A stretch of 46,105 nt of DNA from Spirochaetaceae bacterium (GCA_028818385.1 JAPPNY010000121.1:1-46105), one strand, 5' to 3'. Positions 28,214 to 36,418 are shown, numbered from the stretch's first letter. Numbers and translations: made by a program. Notes: a model not told the origin generated them from the letters alone.

Positions 28214-29318
28214 GGTCGGTGCTCGGCGTGGACAGCAGGACCGGCAGCCGGTCGCCCGCGACCGCCGTCACCCGTTCCGGACCGAACAGCGCCTTGACCA
28301 GCATCCGGCGCGACAGCACTTCCTCGCCGTCCGGGCCGCTCAGCACGAACCGGTCACCGCGCGTGCGCACCGTCACGTCGTTCAGACCCAGCTTGCGCAG
28401 GATCTCGGCCGGATCGATGAGCTGCAACATGTGCCACGGCGCGCGCGTCACAGGGATGCCGATCCGGTCGAGCAGCGCCACCAGCCCGGTCTGCTGCGGG
28501 ATGACCTCGACCTGCAGTTCGCTGGTCAGATCGACGCGCTCCTGGTCGTCGCGCTCGGTGGTGGATCGCCCTTCGTTGACCGCATCCACGAGGGCGTAGA
28601 CGGCGCGCAGCAGCGCCGCCACCAGTTCCGGCTGCCCGCCGTGCTCCTTGACCAGCCGTGAGACCGGCTGCACCACCGCGTACGCGACGACCCGTCCGCG
28701 CCGCTCGGCGACGAACAGCTCGGGCGACGTCCTGCCCACGATGACGGGCACGTCCTCCTCGCGGCGCACCGTTCCCGCCCCGTCGGCGGTGTGGATGCGA
28801 TGGAGGTCGGGGGCATACCGGTCCAGTCCGGTACGGATCTCCAGGCCACGGGGGTCGGGCAGCAACCCGACGTTGCCGCGGTTCAACTCGTAGCTGAGCA
28901 GGCATCCGCCGTCCTCGAAGCCGAAGCGGCGATACCACTCCGGCACGCCGGCGTCCAGGTGTACGAGGTCTCGTCCGGCGGCGCGCGCGCGCGCCTCGAT
29001 ATCGCGCATCAGCAGGCCGCCGAAGCCCCGTTTCCGCCAGTCGGGATGGGTGGTGGTGCAGTTGACTCCCACCGTGTCGAGCACCGCGCCCCCGGTAGCG
29101 ATGCGCATCGGAAGGGTTCCCACCGACGCGCGGAGGCCGCCGTCGACGCGGATCACGCGGACGTTGTCGAGGTTTTCCGTCCGATAGATATGCGGGTAGT
29201 CCCGCTCGATCGACGGCGCTCTGCCGCGGGACACGCGGAATACCAAGTTGGCCAGCGCGAGCAACTCGGAGCGTTCCTCCGGGCGGCAGGCGCGTGGGCC
29301 GTCGATCCGCGATCCCAT
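28206..29318 (-). CDS. GNAT-family N-acetyltransferase
   Basis: This 370-aa protein contains an N-terminal GNAT domain: the acetyl-CoA loop WRKRGFGGLL (94-103) follows the strand VGVNCTTTHP (83-92), and VPEWYRRFGFEDGG is the typical YxxxGF element. A second half of about 220 residues resembles the longer Eis/YhbS-type two-domain acetyltransferases in size, and I see no separate motif. The acceptor is unknown. It lies 8 nt over the start of the deacetylase-like gene. ATG 29318 is the first start in frame before the fold. Confidence 0.88.
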   Translation of the reverse strand: MGSRIDGPRACRPEERSELLALANLVFRVSRGRAPSIERDYPHIYRTENLDNVRVIRVDGGLRASVGTLPMRIATGGAVLDTVGVNCTTTHPDWRKRGFGGLLMRDIEARARAAGRDLVHLDAGVPEWYRRFGFEDGGCLLSYELNRGNVGLLPDPRGLEIRTGLDRYAPDLHRIHTADGAGTVRREEDVPVIVGRTSPELFVAERRGRVVAYAVVQPVSRLVKEHGGQPELVAALLRAVYALVDAVNEGRSTTERDDQERVDLTSELQVEVIPQQTGLVALLDRIGIPVTRAPWHMLQLIDPAEILRKLGLNDVTVRTRGDRFVLSGPDGEEVLSRRMLVKALFGPERVTAVAGDRLPVLLSTPSTDHV

Positions 29319-29381
29319 GCTCGGCAGAAGTTGTTGTATGGCCCCCGCGGCGGCTCGAGAAACGCCCTTCCCACGGACATC

Positions 29382-29398
29382 GCCGGCGAAGTGCCGGC
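29382..29398 (-). terminator. Small hairpin downstream of the histone-fold gene
   Basis: GCCGGC-gaagt-GCCGGC forms a 6-bp stem with a 5-nt loop, 30 nt beyond the stop of the histone-like gene. There is no T-tract, so termination is only possible, not clear. Confidence 0.3.
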
Positions 29399-29427
29399 TT
29401 CTGCCCGGTTCGGGGCGTGCGCCGGCG

Positions 29428-29613
29428 CTACGAGATGTCCCGGTCCTTCACCGTCTTGCGCCGATCCTTGCGCGCCGCTTCGATCGCCGCGTCGCAAACT
29501 TCCTTGACCTTGCTCGACAGTTCGTCGATGGCCGTTGCTGACGTGTTAAATCCTGCTGCGGACTTGATATAAGCCTTTACCTTGGACGCGACTACCAGAA
29601 CCTCGTTCGACAT
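29428..29613 (-). CDS. Bacterial histone-fold protein (single short histone)
   Basis: This 61-aa protein has the plan of a minimal histone fold: helix 1 LVVASKVKAYIKSAAG (6-21), a loop with FNTSATAIDEL (22-32), a long helix 2 through VKEVCDAAIEAARKD (36-50), and the C-terminal RRKTVKDRDI (51-60), which strongly resembles the end of archaeal histones (RKTVKxxDI). Single short histones of this size are known from Bdellovibrio and Leptospira, where they bind DNA. Lysine-rich, no signal. ATG 29613 follows a strong purine-rich Shine-Dalgarno (GAGAGGGGG) with normal spacing. A hairpin CTCAG-ata-CTGAG lies just before the Shine-Dalgarno. A predicted promoter lies 60-90 nt upstream. DNA packaging is inferred. 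Confidence 0.85.
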   Translation of the reverse strand: MSNEVLVVASKVKAYIKSAAGFNTSATAIDELSSKVKEVCDAAIEAARKDRRKTVKDRDIS

Positions 29614-29676
29614 GAGCAACCCCCTCTCAGTATCTGAGGTGCGGGTTACCCAGCCTTGGGCCCCGCGATCCACACG

Positions 29677-29706
29677 AGTCTAGGACGAGTTTGTCGTGCA
29701 TGGCAA
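29677..29706 (-). promoter_or_regulatory. Predicted promoter of the histone-fold gene
   Basis: On the - strand TTGCCA (29706-29701) and TAGACT (29682-29677) are separated by 18 bp. Transcription would begin near 29669 and give a 5' leader of about 56 nt. The palindrome at 29698-29715 covers the -35 box. Confidence 0.45.
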
Positions 29707-29715
29707 ACGCCATGC
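29698..29715. promoter_or_regulatory. Perfect 7+7 palindrome over the histone promoter -35
   Basis: GCATGGC-aaac-GCCATGC is a perfect dyad with a 4-nt centre. It overlaps the -35 of the predicted promoter, which suggests an operator; it might instead be a hairpin ending the upstream VanZ-like transcript, but no T-run follows. Confidence 0.45.
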
Positions 29716-29758
29716 CGGAAACCTCGATAGAACGCTCGTTCCGGGCAGTCGCGCGACG

Positions 29759-30139
29759 CTATCGGGGATCGTCCGTGCGCTTTGCGATCCGCTGGCCGCT
29801 CCACACGGCGATCGCGGCGGCGGCGGAGCCAAGGACGGCGCCGAGGGCGTCGGCGGCCAGGTCGTGCAACTCCGCCGTCCGCCCGGTGAGCGGCTGCAGC
29901 ACTTCGATCAAGGCCCCGAAGCAGACGGCGGCCAGCGCAGCCAGCGCAGCCGCTCCGATCGGCGCGCGGGACTTCGCCCACGCGATCGCGGTCAGGAACG
30001 CCAGCACCGTCCAGGCCACGAAATGCAGCGCCATGTCGATGCGCGGGACGGTGCGGCCGGGGTGACTCCACGGCACCAGCGTGGCCACGACCAGCGCGGC
30101 TGCGTACAGCGACACACTCACCCACCGCATTGAACTCAT
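29759..30139 (-). CDS. VanZ-like family membrane protein
   Basis: This 126-aa protein has four predicted membrane helices. The pattern VPWSHPGRTVPRIDMALHFVAWTV (long N-terminal loop and helix), then EVLQPLTGRTAELHDLAADALGAVLG, is typical for VanZ-like proteins, whose conserved polar residues include the H-F pair and ELHDLAAD. The function of the group is poorly known; VanZ itself gives low teicoplanin resistance. ATG 30130 is a second possible start. It is divergent from the aldo/keto reductase gene, with starts only 24 nt apart. Confidence 0.85.
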   Translation of the reverse strand: MSSMRWVSVSLYAAALVVATLVPWSHPGRTVPRIDMALHFVAWTVLAFLTAIAWAKSRAPIGAAALAALAAVCFGALIEVLQPLTGRTAELHDLAADALGAVLGSAAAAIAVWSGQRIAKRTDDPR

Positions 30140-30162
30140 GGTACCGTGCACCGCGGAGCGAA

Positions 30163-31149
30163 ATGATGGAACAGGCACCACTCGGGCGGACGGGACGGAC
30201 GATCAGCCGCATCGCGCTGGGGACGACGACGTTCGGCCGGGAGATCGACGAAGAGGAAACACGGCGGATCCTGGACTACGCCGTGGAGCACGGCCTGACC
30301 CTGCTGGACACCGCGGAGGCGTACGGCGGCGGCAACGCACGGCTGTACCGGCGCGACGTGATGGGCGTGCAGGACGTGCGCGAGACGACCGGCGAGGTAT
30401 CGAGCTCGGAGCGCATGATCGGCACCTGGATGCGCGATCGGGGCGTGTCCGACCAGGTGACCGTGCTCACCAAGGTGTCGAGCGGAAACTCCCCTGACAA
30501 CATCGAGCGAGCCCTCAACGCCAGCCTGGAGCGGCTGCAGCTCGACTCGGTGCCGATCTACATGGTGCACAACTACGACGATGAGGTGCCGCTGGACGAG
30601 ACGATGGACGCGCTCAACCGGACGGTGGCCGACGGCCGCGCGCAGGCGCTGGGCTGCAGCAACTTCACCGGCGCACAGCTCCGCGATGCGCTGGCGATCA
30701 GCGCCGCCAACGGCTACGCGCGCATGGAGATCGTGGAGAACATCTACAACCTGGCCCGCCCCGAAGAGGAGCGGGACAGCATGGCCGTGTGCGCCGACGA
30801 GGACGTCACCTTCCTGGCGTACAGCCCGCTCGGCGCGGGGTTCCTGGCCGGCAAGTACACGGCCGACCGTGATACCCTGCCCGAGCGCACCCGCTTCCAC
30901 GTGATTCCCGGGCACTGCGACGTGTATTTTTCCGAACGGAACTTCCGCGTTGTGGAGAAGCTCCGCGCGAAAGCGGCGGAACTGGGCGAGTCGATGGTCT
31001 ACCTGGCCGCCTCCTGGGTGGTCGCCAATCGCTCGGTTGGCAGCACGCTGTTCGGCGCGCGCACCATCGCCCACCTCGACAATGCCCTGCGCGCGTATCA
31101 CGAGGGGGTCCCCGCGGAGCTGCATGCCGAGATGTCCGCCTGGGACTGA
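30163..31149 (+). CDS. Aldo/keto reductase (second copy)
   Basis: This 328-aa AKR-superfamily oxidoreductase has catalytic D49 and Y54 (LLDTAEAYGGG), K104 (VLTKVSS) and H136 (YMVHNYDD), and the usual LGCSNF motif for the cofactor side. ATG 30163 and ATG 30166 are adjacent; GGAG at 30155-30158 is better spaced from 30166. It is different from the first aldo/keto reductase (25864) in the loops, so the two are paralogues with different substrates, not a recent duplication. It ends 34 nt before the convergent nitrilase-family gene. Confidence 0.93.
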   Translation: MMEQAPLGRTGRTISRIALGTTTFGREIDEEETRRILDYAVEHGLTLLDTAEAYGGGNARLYRRDVMGVQDVRETTGEVSSSERMIGTWMRDRGVSDQVTVLTKVSSGNSPDNIERALNASLERLQLDSVPIYMVHNYDDEVPLDETMDALNRTVADGRAQALGCSNFTGAQLRDALAISAANGYARMEIVENIYNLARPEEERDSMAVCADEDVTFLAYSPLGAGFLAGKYTADRDTLPERTRFHVIPGHCDVYFSERNFRVVEKLRAKAAELGESMVYLAASWVVANRSVGSTLFGARTIAHLDNALRAYHEGVPAELHAEMSAWD

Positions 31150-31183
31150 GGGACGCGCCGGATCCGGCCGTTCTCCGCGCCGC

Positions 31184-32044
31184 CTACAACTCGGAGCGGA
31201 CGGCGCTGCGCGGGTCCGTGATCACGTCGCCCGAGTGGTAGGTGCCGGACAGACAGCGATCCCGCCAATACGCGCTCGCGTCGTACAGCTTCGCTTCCGT
31301 ATCGATCGTGTTGACCAGAACCGCGGCGCGATGGCGCGGGGCCCGGTCGATCACCCACCCCTCCTGGTCCACCACGAAGCTCGGCCACGCGTAGCGGCGC
31401 GCGCTGTTGGTCGCGCTGACCGCGAAGAAGTTGCTGGCCGCCGCCGCCTGCAAGGTGACCGGCACCGACATCAGGTAGTGGGCGTCGCGGTCGGCGGTCA
31501 TCCCGGCGTTGTGGAACGACACCAGCATCAGCTCCACGCCGCGCCGCTTGTACTCCCGGAACAGCTCCGGATACCGGTAGTCGTGGCAGATCAGCAGTCC
31601 GCAGCGCACGCCGTCCACGTCGAAGGTGATGAACGCGCTGCCCGGGCTGTAGTGCTTGAGATCCCCATCGCCGCAGTCGGCGCCGGTGCAGAACATCTTG
31701 TCGTAGCGGTCCACGATCCTCCCCGACGGATCGATCACGTACAGCGAGTTGTGCGGCCGGTGGGAGCCGGTGAGGCGGTGGTTGCAGCCGATCACCACCC
31801 ACAGCTCCAGCTCGGCCGCCAGCCGCGCGATCGACTCCATGGCGCCCCGCACGGCGTCCCAGTCGATCCGATCGCCGCTGTCGACTTCCACTCCGAGATA
31901 CCCGGAGACGCATGCTTCCGAGAAGTGCACGAGCCGCGCTCCGCGCCGCCGTGCCGAACGCATCAGCCGTTCGACCGCGGCCCGGTTCGGCTCCACGGCG
32001 GGCTCGATCACGAACTGGCAGGTCGCGATGGTGAGTCTGGCCAC
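31184..32044 (-). CDS. Nitrilase-superfamily carbon-nitrogen hydrolase
   Basis: This 286-aa amidase/nitrilase family enzyme has the catalytic triad E43 (FSEAC), K116 (YDKMFC) and C153 (LLICHDYRYPE). It hydrolyses an amide, nitrile or carbamoyl group; the exact substrate cannot be decided. The start is GTG 32044, directly before the first beta strand LTIATCQF. A frame continues upstream through 21-nt repeats and is not taken as coding. It is divergent from the ceramidase-like gene across 100 bp. Confidence 0.92.
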   Translation of the reverse strand: MARLTIATCQFVIEPAVEPNRAAVERLMRSARRRGARLVHFSEACVSGYLGVEVDSGDRIDWDAVRGAMESIARLAAELELWVVIGCNHRLTGSHRPHNSLYVIDPSGRIVDRYDKMFCTGADCGDGDLKHYSPGSAFITFDVDGVRCGLLICHDYRYPELFREYKRRGVELMLVSFHNAGMTADRDAHYLMSVPVTLQAAAASNFFAVSATNSARRYAWPSFVVDQEGWVIDRAPRHRAAVLVNTIDTEAKLYDASAYWRDRCLSGTYHSGDVITDPRSAVRSEL

Positions 32045-32059
32045 GGCGCCGATACTACC

Positions 32060-32101
32060 GGCGCCACGGCTGTATGTCCCGGCGCCGTGGCTGCCTGTCC
32101 C
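32060..32101. repeat. Two 21-bp near-identical tandem units
   Basis: Units 32060-32080 and 32081-32101 agree at 17 of 21 positions; each begins GGCGCC and ends TGTCCC. They lie in the 100-bp gap between divergent nitrilase-like and ceramidase-like genes and could be duplicated operator sites or mere slippage. Confidence 0.4.
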
Positions 32102-32144
32102 GCGGCCTTGGGGACCGGCCCCCCGGCGCGTACACTCGCGCGCG

Positions 32145-33593
32145 ATGTCCCTGCACGCCGCCGCGCGGTCGATCGACTTCACGCCGTCCGCCGGCGTCCC
32201 GGTGCCCGATCCGTTGGAACGCGGCGCTGCCGCCGTCCTGGGCCCGCTGAGCGGCGCGCTGCTTCTGCTGGAGGACCGTGCGGAGCGGGTCGCGTGGCTC
32301 AGCCTCAACGTCTGCTACGTCACCGTGGAAATGGAGAAAGCCATCGCCGACGCGGTGCGTGCGGGCGCCGGCGTCGCCCCCGACGCGCTGGTGATCGCCT
32401 GCACCCGCAATCTCTGTTCGCCCGTGCCGTTTCCGGACGCTACGCGCGGGCCCCAGCACGATCGCCTGCTCGACGGGATCGCGGCTGCCGCCGCCGCGTC
32501 CGTCGCGGACCTGGCGCCCGCCCGCATCGCGTTCGCGGAGGGGAGTTGGCCGCGGCTGCAGTACAACCGCAAAGGGGTCGCCGCCGACGGCATCACGTTC
32601 TTCAGGCGCGAGCCCGATCGCGTCGCCCGGCCGGAGCCGGTGGGACTGATCGATCCACGCGTGGCCGTGCTGCGCGTGGACCGCTGCGCCGACGAGCGTC
32701 CGATGGCGGCGGTGGTCCAGTACACGGGCGACCCCTGCATCGCCACCTCCCTGACCGATCCGGTCATCAGCCCGGACGTTAACGGTTATGCCTGCATGGC
32801 CCTGGCTGAAGCAATCGGGCCGGAGTTCCCCGTGCTCTACCTGCAAGGCGCCAAGGCCGACGTCGCTCTCAAGCACATGTTCGCCGGCGGCGAGGTGGCG
32901 CGGACCGAGGGGCACCTGCTCGGTTCGTATCTGAAGGATCTGGTCGACGCCGCACGTCCCCTGCCCGGCCGTACGCTCAAGACCGGTGCCGTGACCGTAC
33001 GCCTGCCGTTGCGGGAGCTGCCCGGCCGGGAAGAGCTCGCCGCTTCACGGGCCGAGCTGGATCGCTTCTTCAACGCCGTGCAGGAGGGCGACCTGCAGGC
33101 GACGCGGACCGGGCTGGGCTACAACCTGCCGGACGACACTTCGCTCGAGTTCCGGGAGGCGTACCTGCGGCGCATCGAGGACTGGGTCGCGTGGGCCGGG
33201 CGAGCGCGCGAATCCGATGCTTCGATCCGGACGCACGTCGATCTCCGCCTCCACGGTCACGGGGTCGGCGGCTTCGCGCTCGCCACGACCTGGGCCGAAG
33301 TGTTCGGCAGCATCGGGCTGTCGGTACGCGAGCACACGGCTTCGACCCGGTTCATGTTCGCCTGCTGTTGCGGCGCGGCGTGGCCGGATGACCCCGGAAC
33401 GGCGAAATGGGCGTATATTCCCGGCGCACGGGACCTGGACGGAAACGAGTACATGAGCGCCTTCTACCGCCACACCCGGTACCTGACCCAGTACCGGGAG
33501 CCTGCCGGCGATCTGCTGATCGCTCCGGCCGCGGAGCTGGTCGATCGGATGTCCCGTGTAGACGGCGATGCCGGCGGCGCCGATGAACGATAG
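32145..33593 (+). CDS. Neutral ceramidase-like hydrolase, atypical active site
   Basis: This 482-aa protein resembles the N-terminal domain of neutral/alkaline ceramidases, which split N-acyl amide bonds. The N-terminal IDFTPSAGVPVP (10-21) corresponds to the usual DITPP-like start, and the strand VAWLSLNVCYVT (49-60) and LYLQGAKADVALKH fit the family. The zinc-binding THTHSGP-like motif is not there: the equivalent place reads ACTRNLCSP (85-93). So a changed metal site or a non-catalytic role is possible. No signal peptide is seen. It overlaps the downstream transporter gene by 11 nt and starts a tight operon with it and an M81 peptidase. Confidence 0.65.
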   Translation: MSLHAAARSIDFTPSAGVPVPDPLERGAAAVLGPLSGALLLLEDRAERVAWLSLNVCYVTVEMEKAIADAVRAGAGVAPDALVIACTRNLCSPVPFPDATRGPQHDRLLDGIAAAAAASVADLAPARIAFAEGSWPRLQYNRKGVAADGITFFRREPDRVARPEPVGLIDPRVAVLRVDRCADERPMAAVVQYTGDPCIATSLTDPVISPDVNGYACMALAEAIGPEFPVLYLQGAKADVALKHMFAGGEVARTEGHLLGSYLKDLVDAARPLPGRTLKTGAVTVRLPLRELPGREELAASRAELDRFFNAVQEGDLQATRTGLGYNLPDDTSLEFREAYLRRIEDWVAWAGRARESDASIRTHVDLRLHGHGVGGFALATTWAEVFGSIGLSVREHTASTRFMFACCCGAAWPDDPGTAKWAYIPGARDLDGNEYMSAFYRHTRYLTQYREPAGDLLIAPAAELVDRMSRVDGDAGGADER

Positions 33594-34935
33594 CAGCCCA
33601 CCGGCCGCGGAACGGCGGTTCCGCACCGCGCGCACGCTGCGGCTCGGCACCTTTCACATCGGCTCGGCGATGAGCGACGTGCTGGTTTCCAGCGTGCTCA
33701 ACCGCGTCCTGATCAGCCACTTCGGCTTCATGGCGTGGCCGGTGGCGCTGCTGCTCGGCCTGCGCTACCTGCTGTCGCCGTTGAGCCTCTGGGCCGGCGC
33801 GCGCAGCGACATCTCCGCGGCCGCGCCGTACGGCCGCACCCGCTTCATCTGGGCCGGCCGCGCGCTGATGATGATCGGCCTGGGGCTGATCGGCGTCAGC
33901 CTGGCATGGTTCGGCAGAGGCCAGGCGTTGGTCGGCTGGCTGATCGTGATCGCCGGATTTCTCTCCTACGGGGTCGGCGGCCTGATCTCCGGAAGTCCCT
34001 TCCTGGCGCTGGTGCGACACTCTGCTCCCGCGGAGAAGCAGGGCATGGCCATCGCGATCGTGGAGACGGTGCTGATCGCCTGCTTTCCGCTGGCGGCGCT
34101 GGGCTTCGGCCTGCTGATGGAGCACTACGAGCTGCGCCTTTTCTGGCGCATGGTGGCACTCACCACCGGCGTCGGCGGCCTGTTCTGGCTGGTGTCGATC
34201 GCCGGCGTCGAACGCCGCGTGCAGGCGGAGCTGCGCGCCGCGGACGAGCCCGTGCAGCCGCACGACCGACCGCTCCGGGAGCGCCTGCGCATATTGCTCG
34301 GTGACCGGAGCAAGATTCGCTTCTTCCTGTTCCTGTCGGTGGCCGCCGCGGCCGCGTGGCTGCAGGAGGCGGTGCTCGAACCGTTCGGGGCGGAGGTGCT
34401 GGAGCTCAGCCTGGGGCAGACCACGCGCCTCAACACGGTGTGGCTGGCGCCCACGCTGCTGACGCTGGTGGCCAGCATGGCGCTGTGGCGCAACCGTCCC
34501 CCGGAGCGGCAGGGCGGCATCGCCGGCGCCGGACTGTGCTTCATGGCGGCCGGCATGGCGCTGCTGGCGGCGGCAGCGTTCGCGGGCATGAGCGTGCTGG
34601 TCATGCCTGCGCTCATCGCCTATGGTGCCGGCTTCGGCGTGTATACCTTCGGAGGGCTTTCCTTGATGGCGGCAATGACCACGGACCAGCAGGCCGGCGC
34701 GGAGCTCGGCCTGTGGACGATCGCTCAGGTGGTGTTTCGCGGCGTCGGCATCAGCGCCGGAGGACTGATCCGCGACGTGGGCCTGGTGCTCGGCGGCTCG
34801 CCGGCGGTCGCCTACGGCGTGGTGTTCGCCATCGCCTCCGCCGGCATCGTGGCGGCGGTGGCGATCCTGACCCGGGTCGCCGAGGGTCTGCGGGCGCGCC
34901 CGGGCGGCGCGGCGGCGCCGGTGGTGGTGAGCTGA
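33583..34935 (+). CDS. PucC/BCH-family (MFS-type) transporter
   Basis: This 450-aa membrane protein has about 12 predicted helices in two halves joined by a polar loop near 215-240. The N terminus RLGTFHIGSAMSDVLVSSVL followed by NRVLISHFG, WPVALLLGLRYLLSPLSLW and GARSD, then GRTRFIWAGRA, matches the plan of PucC/LhaA-type proteins, which in phototrophs handle bacteriochlorophyll and light-harvesting assembly. No photosynthesis gene is nearby, so it probably serves as a transporter for another compound. It starts at ATG 33583 inside the end of the ceramidase-like gene and ends one base before the M81 gene. Family placement is from pattern recall; a general MFS protein is the alternative. Confidence 0.75.
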   Translation: MNDSSPPAAERRFRTARTLRLGTFHIGSAMSDVLVSSVLNRVLISHFGFMAWPVALLLGLRYLLSPLSLWAGARSDISAAAPYGRTRFIWAGRALMMIGLGLIGVSLAWFGRGQALVGWLIVIAGFLSYGVGGLISGSPFLALVRHSAPAEKQGMAIAIVETVLIACFPLAALGFGLLMEHYELRLFWRMVALTTGVGGLFWLVSIAGVERRVQAELRAADEPVQPHDRPLRERLRILLGDRSKIRFFLFLSVAAAAAWLQEAVLEPFGAEVLELSLGQTTRLNTVWLAPTLLTLVASMALWRNRPPERQGGIAGAGLCFMAAGMALLAAAAFAGMSVLVMPALIAYGAGFGVYTFGGLSLMAAMTTDQQAGAELGLWTIAQVVFRGVGISAGGLIRDVGLVLGGSPAVAYGVVFAIASAGIVAAVAILTRVAEGLRARPGGAAAPVVVS

Positions 34936-34936
34936 C

Positions 34937-36418
34937 ATGGCCGGCGAACGGATCGTCTTCGGCTGCATCGCACACGAGACGAGCGCCTTCAGCCCGGTGC
35001 CGACCACGCTGGCGAGCGCCGATGAGCGGTTCGGGTACGTACGAGGCGATGACCTCTTCACGGACTTCCGCGGCAGCAACACCCCGGTCGGCGGCTTCAT
35101 CGAGGGCGGCGAACACCACGGCTTCGAGCTGGTCCCGACGATCTACTGGGAGGCGCATCCCGGCGGGCCGCTGCCGGCCGCCGACTTCGCGCGTGTGGTG
35201 GACGACCTGGTCGAACGGATCACCGCCGCCGGCAGCATCCAGGGCGTGCTGCTGGAACTGCACGGCTCCATGATCGCGGAGGGCGAGGACGATGCCGACG
35301 GCGCCATCCTGCGCGCCGTCCGGCAGGCGGTCGGCGCGCTGCCGATCGTCGTCCAGCTCGACATCCACTCGAACGTCTCGGCGGAGATGGTCGAGCTCGC
35401 CGACGGCATCATCGTGCGCGAGACGTATCCGGAGATCGACCAGGCCGAGCGCGGCCGCGAATGCGCCGACCTGATGGCGCAGGTGCTGCGCGACGGCGTG
35501 CGGCCGGCCATGGCGCTGGCGCCGCTGCCGATGATCTGGGGCAAGAACCAGATCACCGCGCATCCGCCGATGAGGCAGGCGATCGAGCGCCTGCACGAGA
35601 TCGAGGGGCGCCCCGGCATCCTGTACGCGTCGATCTCCACCTGCTTTCCGCTCGCCGACGCTCCCCACGTCGGCTCCTCGGTCACCGTGATCACCGACGG
35701 CGACCAGGATCTGGCGCAGCGCAGCGCCGACGAACTGGCGGCGTGGATCTTCGCGCGGCGCGCCGACTGGCAGATGGCCGTCCCCACGACCGCGGCGGTG
35801 CTGGACGAGATCGGCGACACCGGCCCCTACCCGATCGTGATAGCCGACAGCAACGACAACTGCGGCGGCGGCTCGCCCGGTGACAGCACCGGCATGCTCC
35901 GCACCTTCATCGAGCGCTCGCTGGAAGATGCCTGCGTGCTCTACATCGTCGACCCGGAGGCGGCCCTGGCGTGCCATCGCGCCGGGCCGGGAGCCACGCT
36001 GCGCATGGCCCTGGGCGGCAAGTCCGATCCCGCGCAGGGCGAGCCGGTGGAAGCGGAGTGGCAGGTGGTGGCCGTCTCCGACGGCGCCTACACCTACGAC
36101 GGCCCGATGCTCGCCGGCCTCTCCACCACCCTCGGGCCGTCCGCGCACGTGCGCAGCGAAGGTGACCGCTCCGGCGGCGTCCACGTGATCATCGTCACCT
36201 ACCGCGACCAGCCGTTCGACTCCGCGCTGGCGCGCAGCCTGGGACTGGATCCACGTCAGATGCGCTACATCGGCCTGAAGTCGACCGGCCACTTCCGCGC
36301 CCACTTCGAGCCGTTCGCGGGCGTCATCCGTACCGTGAACGAGCCGAGCGTGCACGACCCCATGCACATCCGCTACCGCAACCTGGGCCGCCCAGTGTAC
36401 CCCATCGACCCGATCTGA
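34937..36418 (+). CDS. M81-family metallopeptidase (MlrC-like)
   Basis: M81 proteins include MlrC, the enzyme that cleaves linear microcystin intermediates; many members act on other small peptides. This 493-aa protein starts IVFGCIAHETSAFSP (6-20), has ELHGSM with H109 and LDIHSNVS with D142 and H144, and ADSNDNCGGGSPGDST in the C-terminal domain, all family hallmarks. Predicted zinc ligands are drawn from H109, D142 and H144. It lies one base after the transporter gene, so hydrolase, transporter and peptidase form one operon, a plan that recalls degradation and uptake of an amide or peptide compound. The substrate is not known. Confidence 0.92.
   Translation: MAGERIVFGCIAHETSAFSPVPTTLASADERFGYVRGDDLFTDFRGSNTPVGGFIEGGEHHGFELVPTIYWEAHPGGPLPAADFARVVDDLVERITAAGSIQGVLLELHGSMIAEGEDDADGAILRAVRQAVGALPIVVQLDIHSNVSAEMVELADGIIVRETYPEIDQAERGRECADLMAQVLRDGVRPAMALAPLPMIWGKNQITAHPPMRQAIERLHEIEGRPGILYASISTCFPLADAPHVGSSVTVITDGDQDLAQRSADELAAWIFARRADWQMAVPTTAAVLDEIGDTGPYPIVIADSNDNCGGGSPGDSTGMLRTFIERSLEDACVLYIVDPEAALACHRAGPGATLRMALGGKSDPAQGEPVEAEWQVVAVSDGAYTYDGPMLAGLSTTLGPSAHVRSEGDRSGGVHVIIVTYRDQPFDSALARSLGLDPRQMRYIGLKSTGHFRAHFEPFAGVIRTVNEPSVHDPMHIRYRNLGRPVYPIDPI

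Noticed and set aside
30136..31125. Open frame on - opposite the second aldo/keto reductase
   Set aside because: It is the complement of an enzyme with a complete catalytic tetrad; the product is His/Val/Arg-biased.
31157..31168. GCCGGATCCGGC palindrome between aldo/keto reductase and nitrilase genes
   Set aside because: It has no loop and no T-run, and short GC palindromes are common at this GC content, so it is not called a terminator.
31749..32144. N-terminal extension of the ceramidase-like gene
   Set aside because: It lies opposite the nitrilase coding region and is low-complexity; ATG 32145 starts the recognisable domain.
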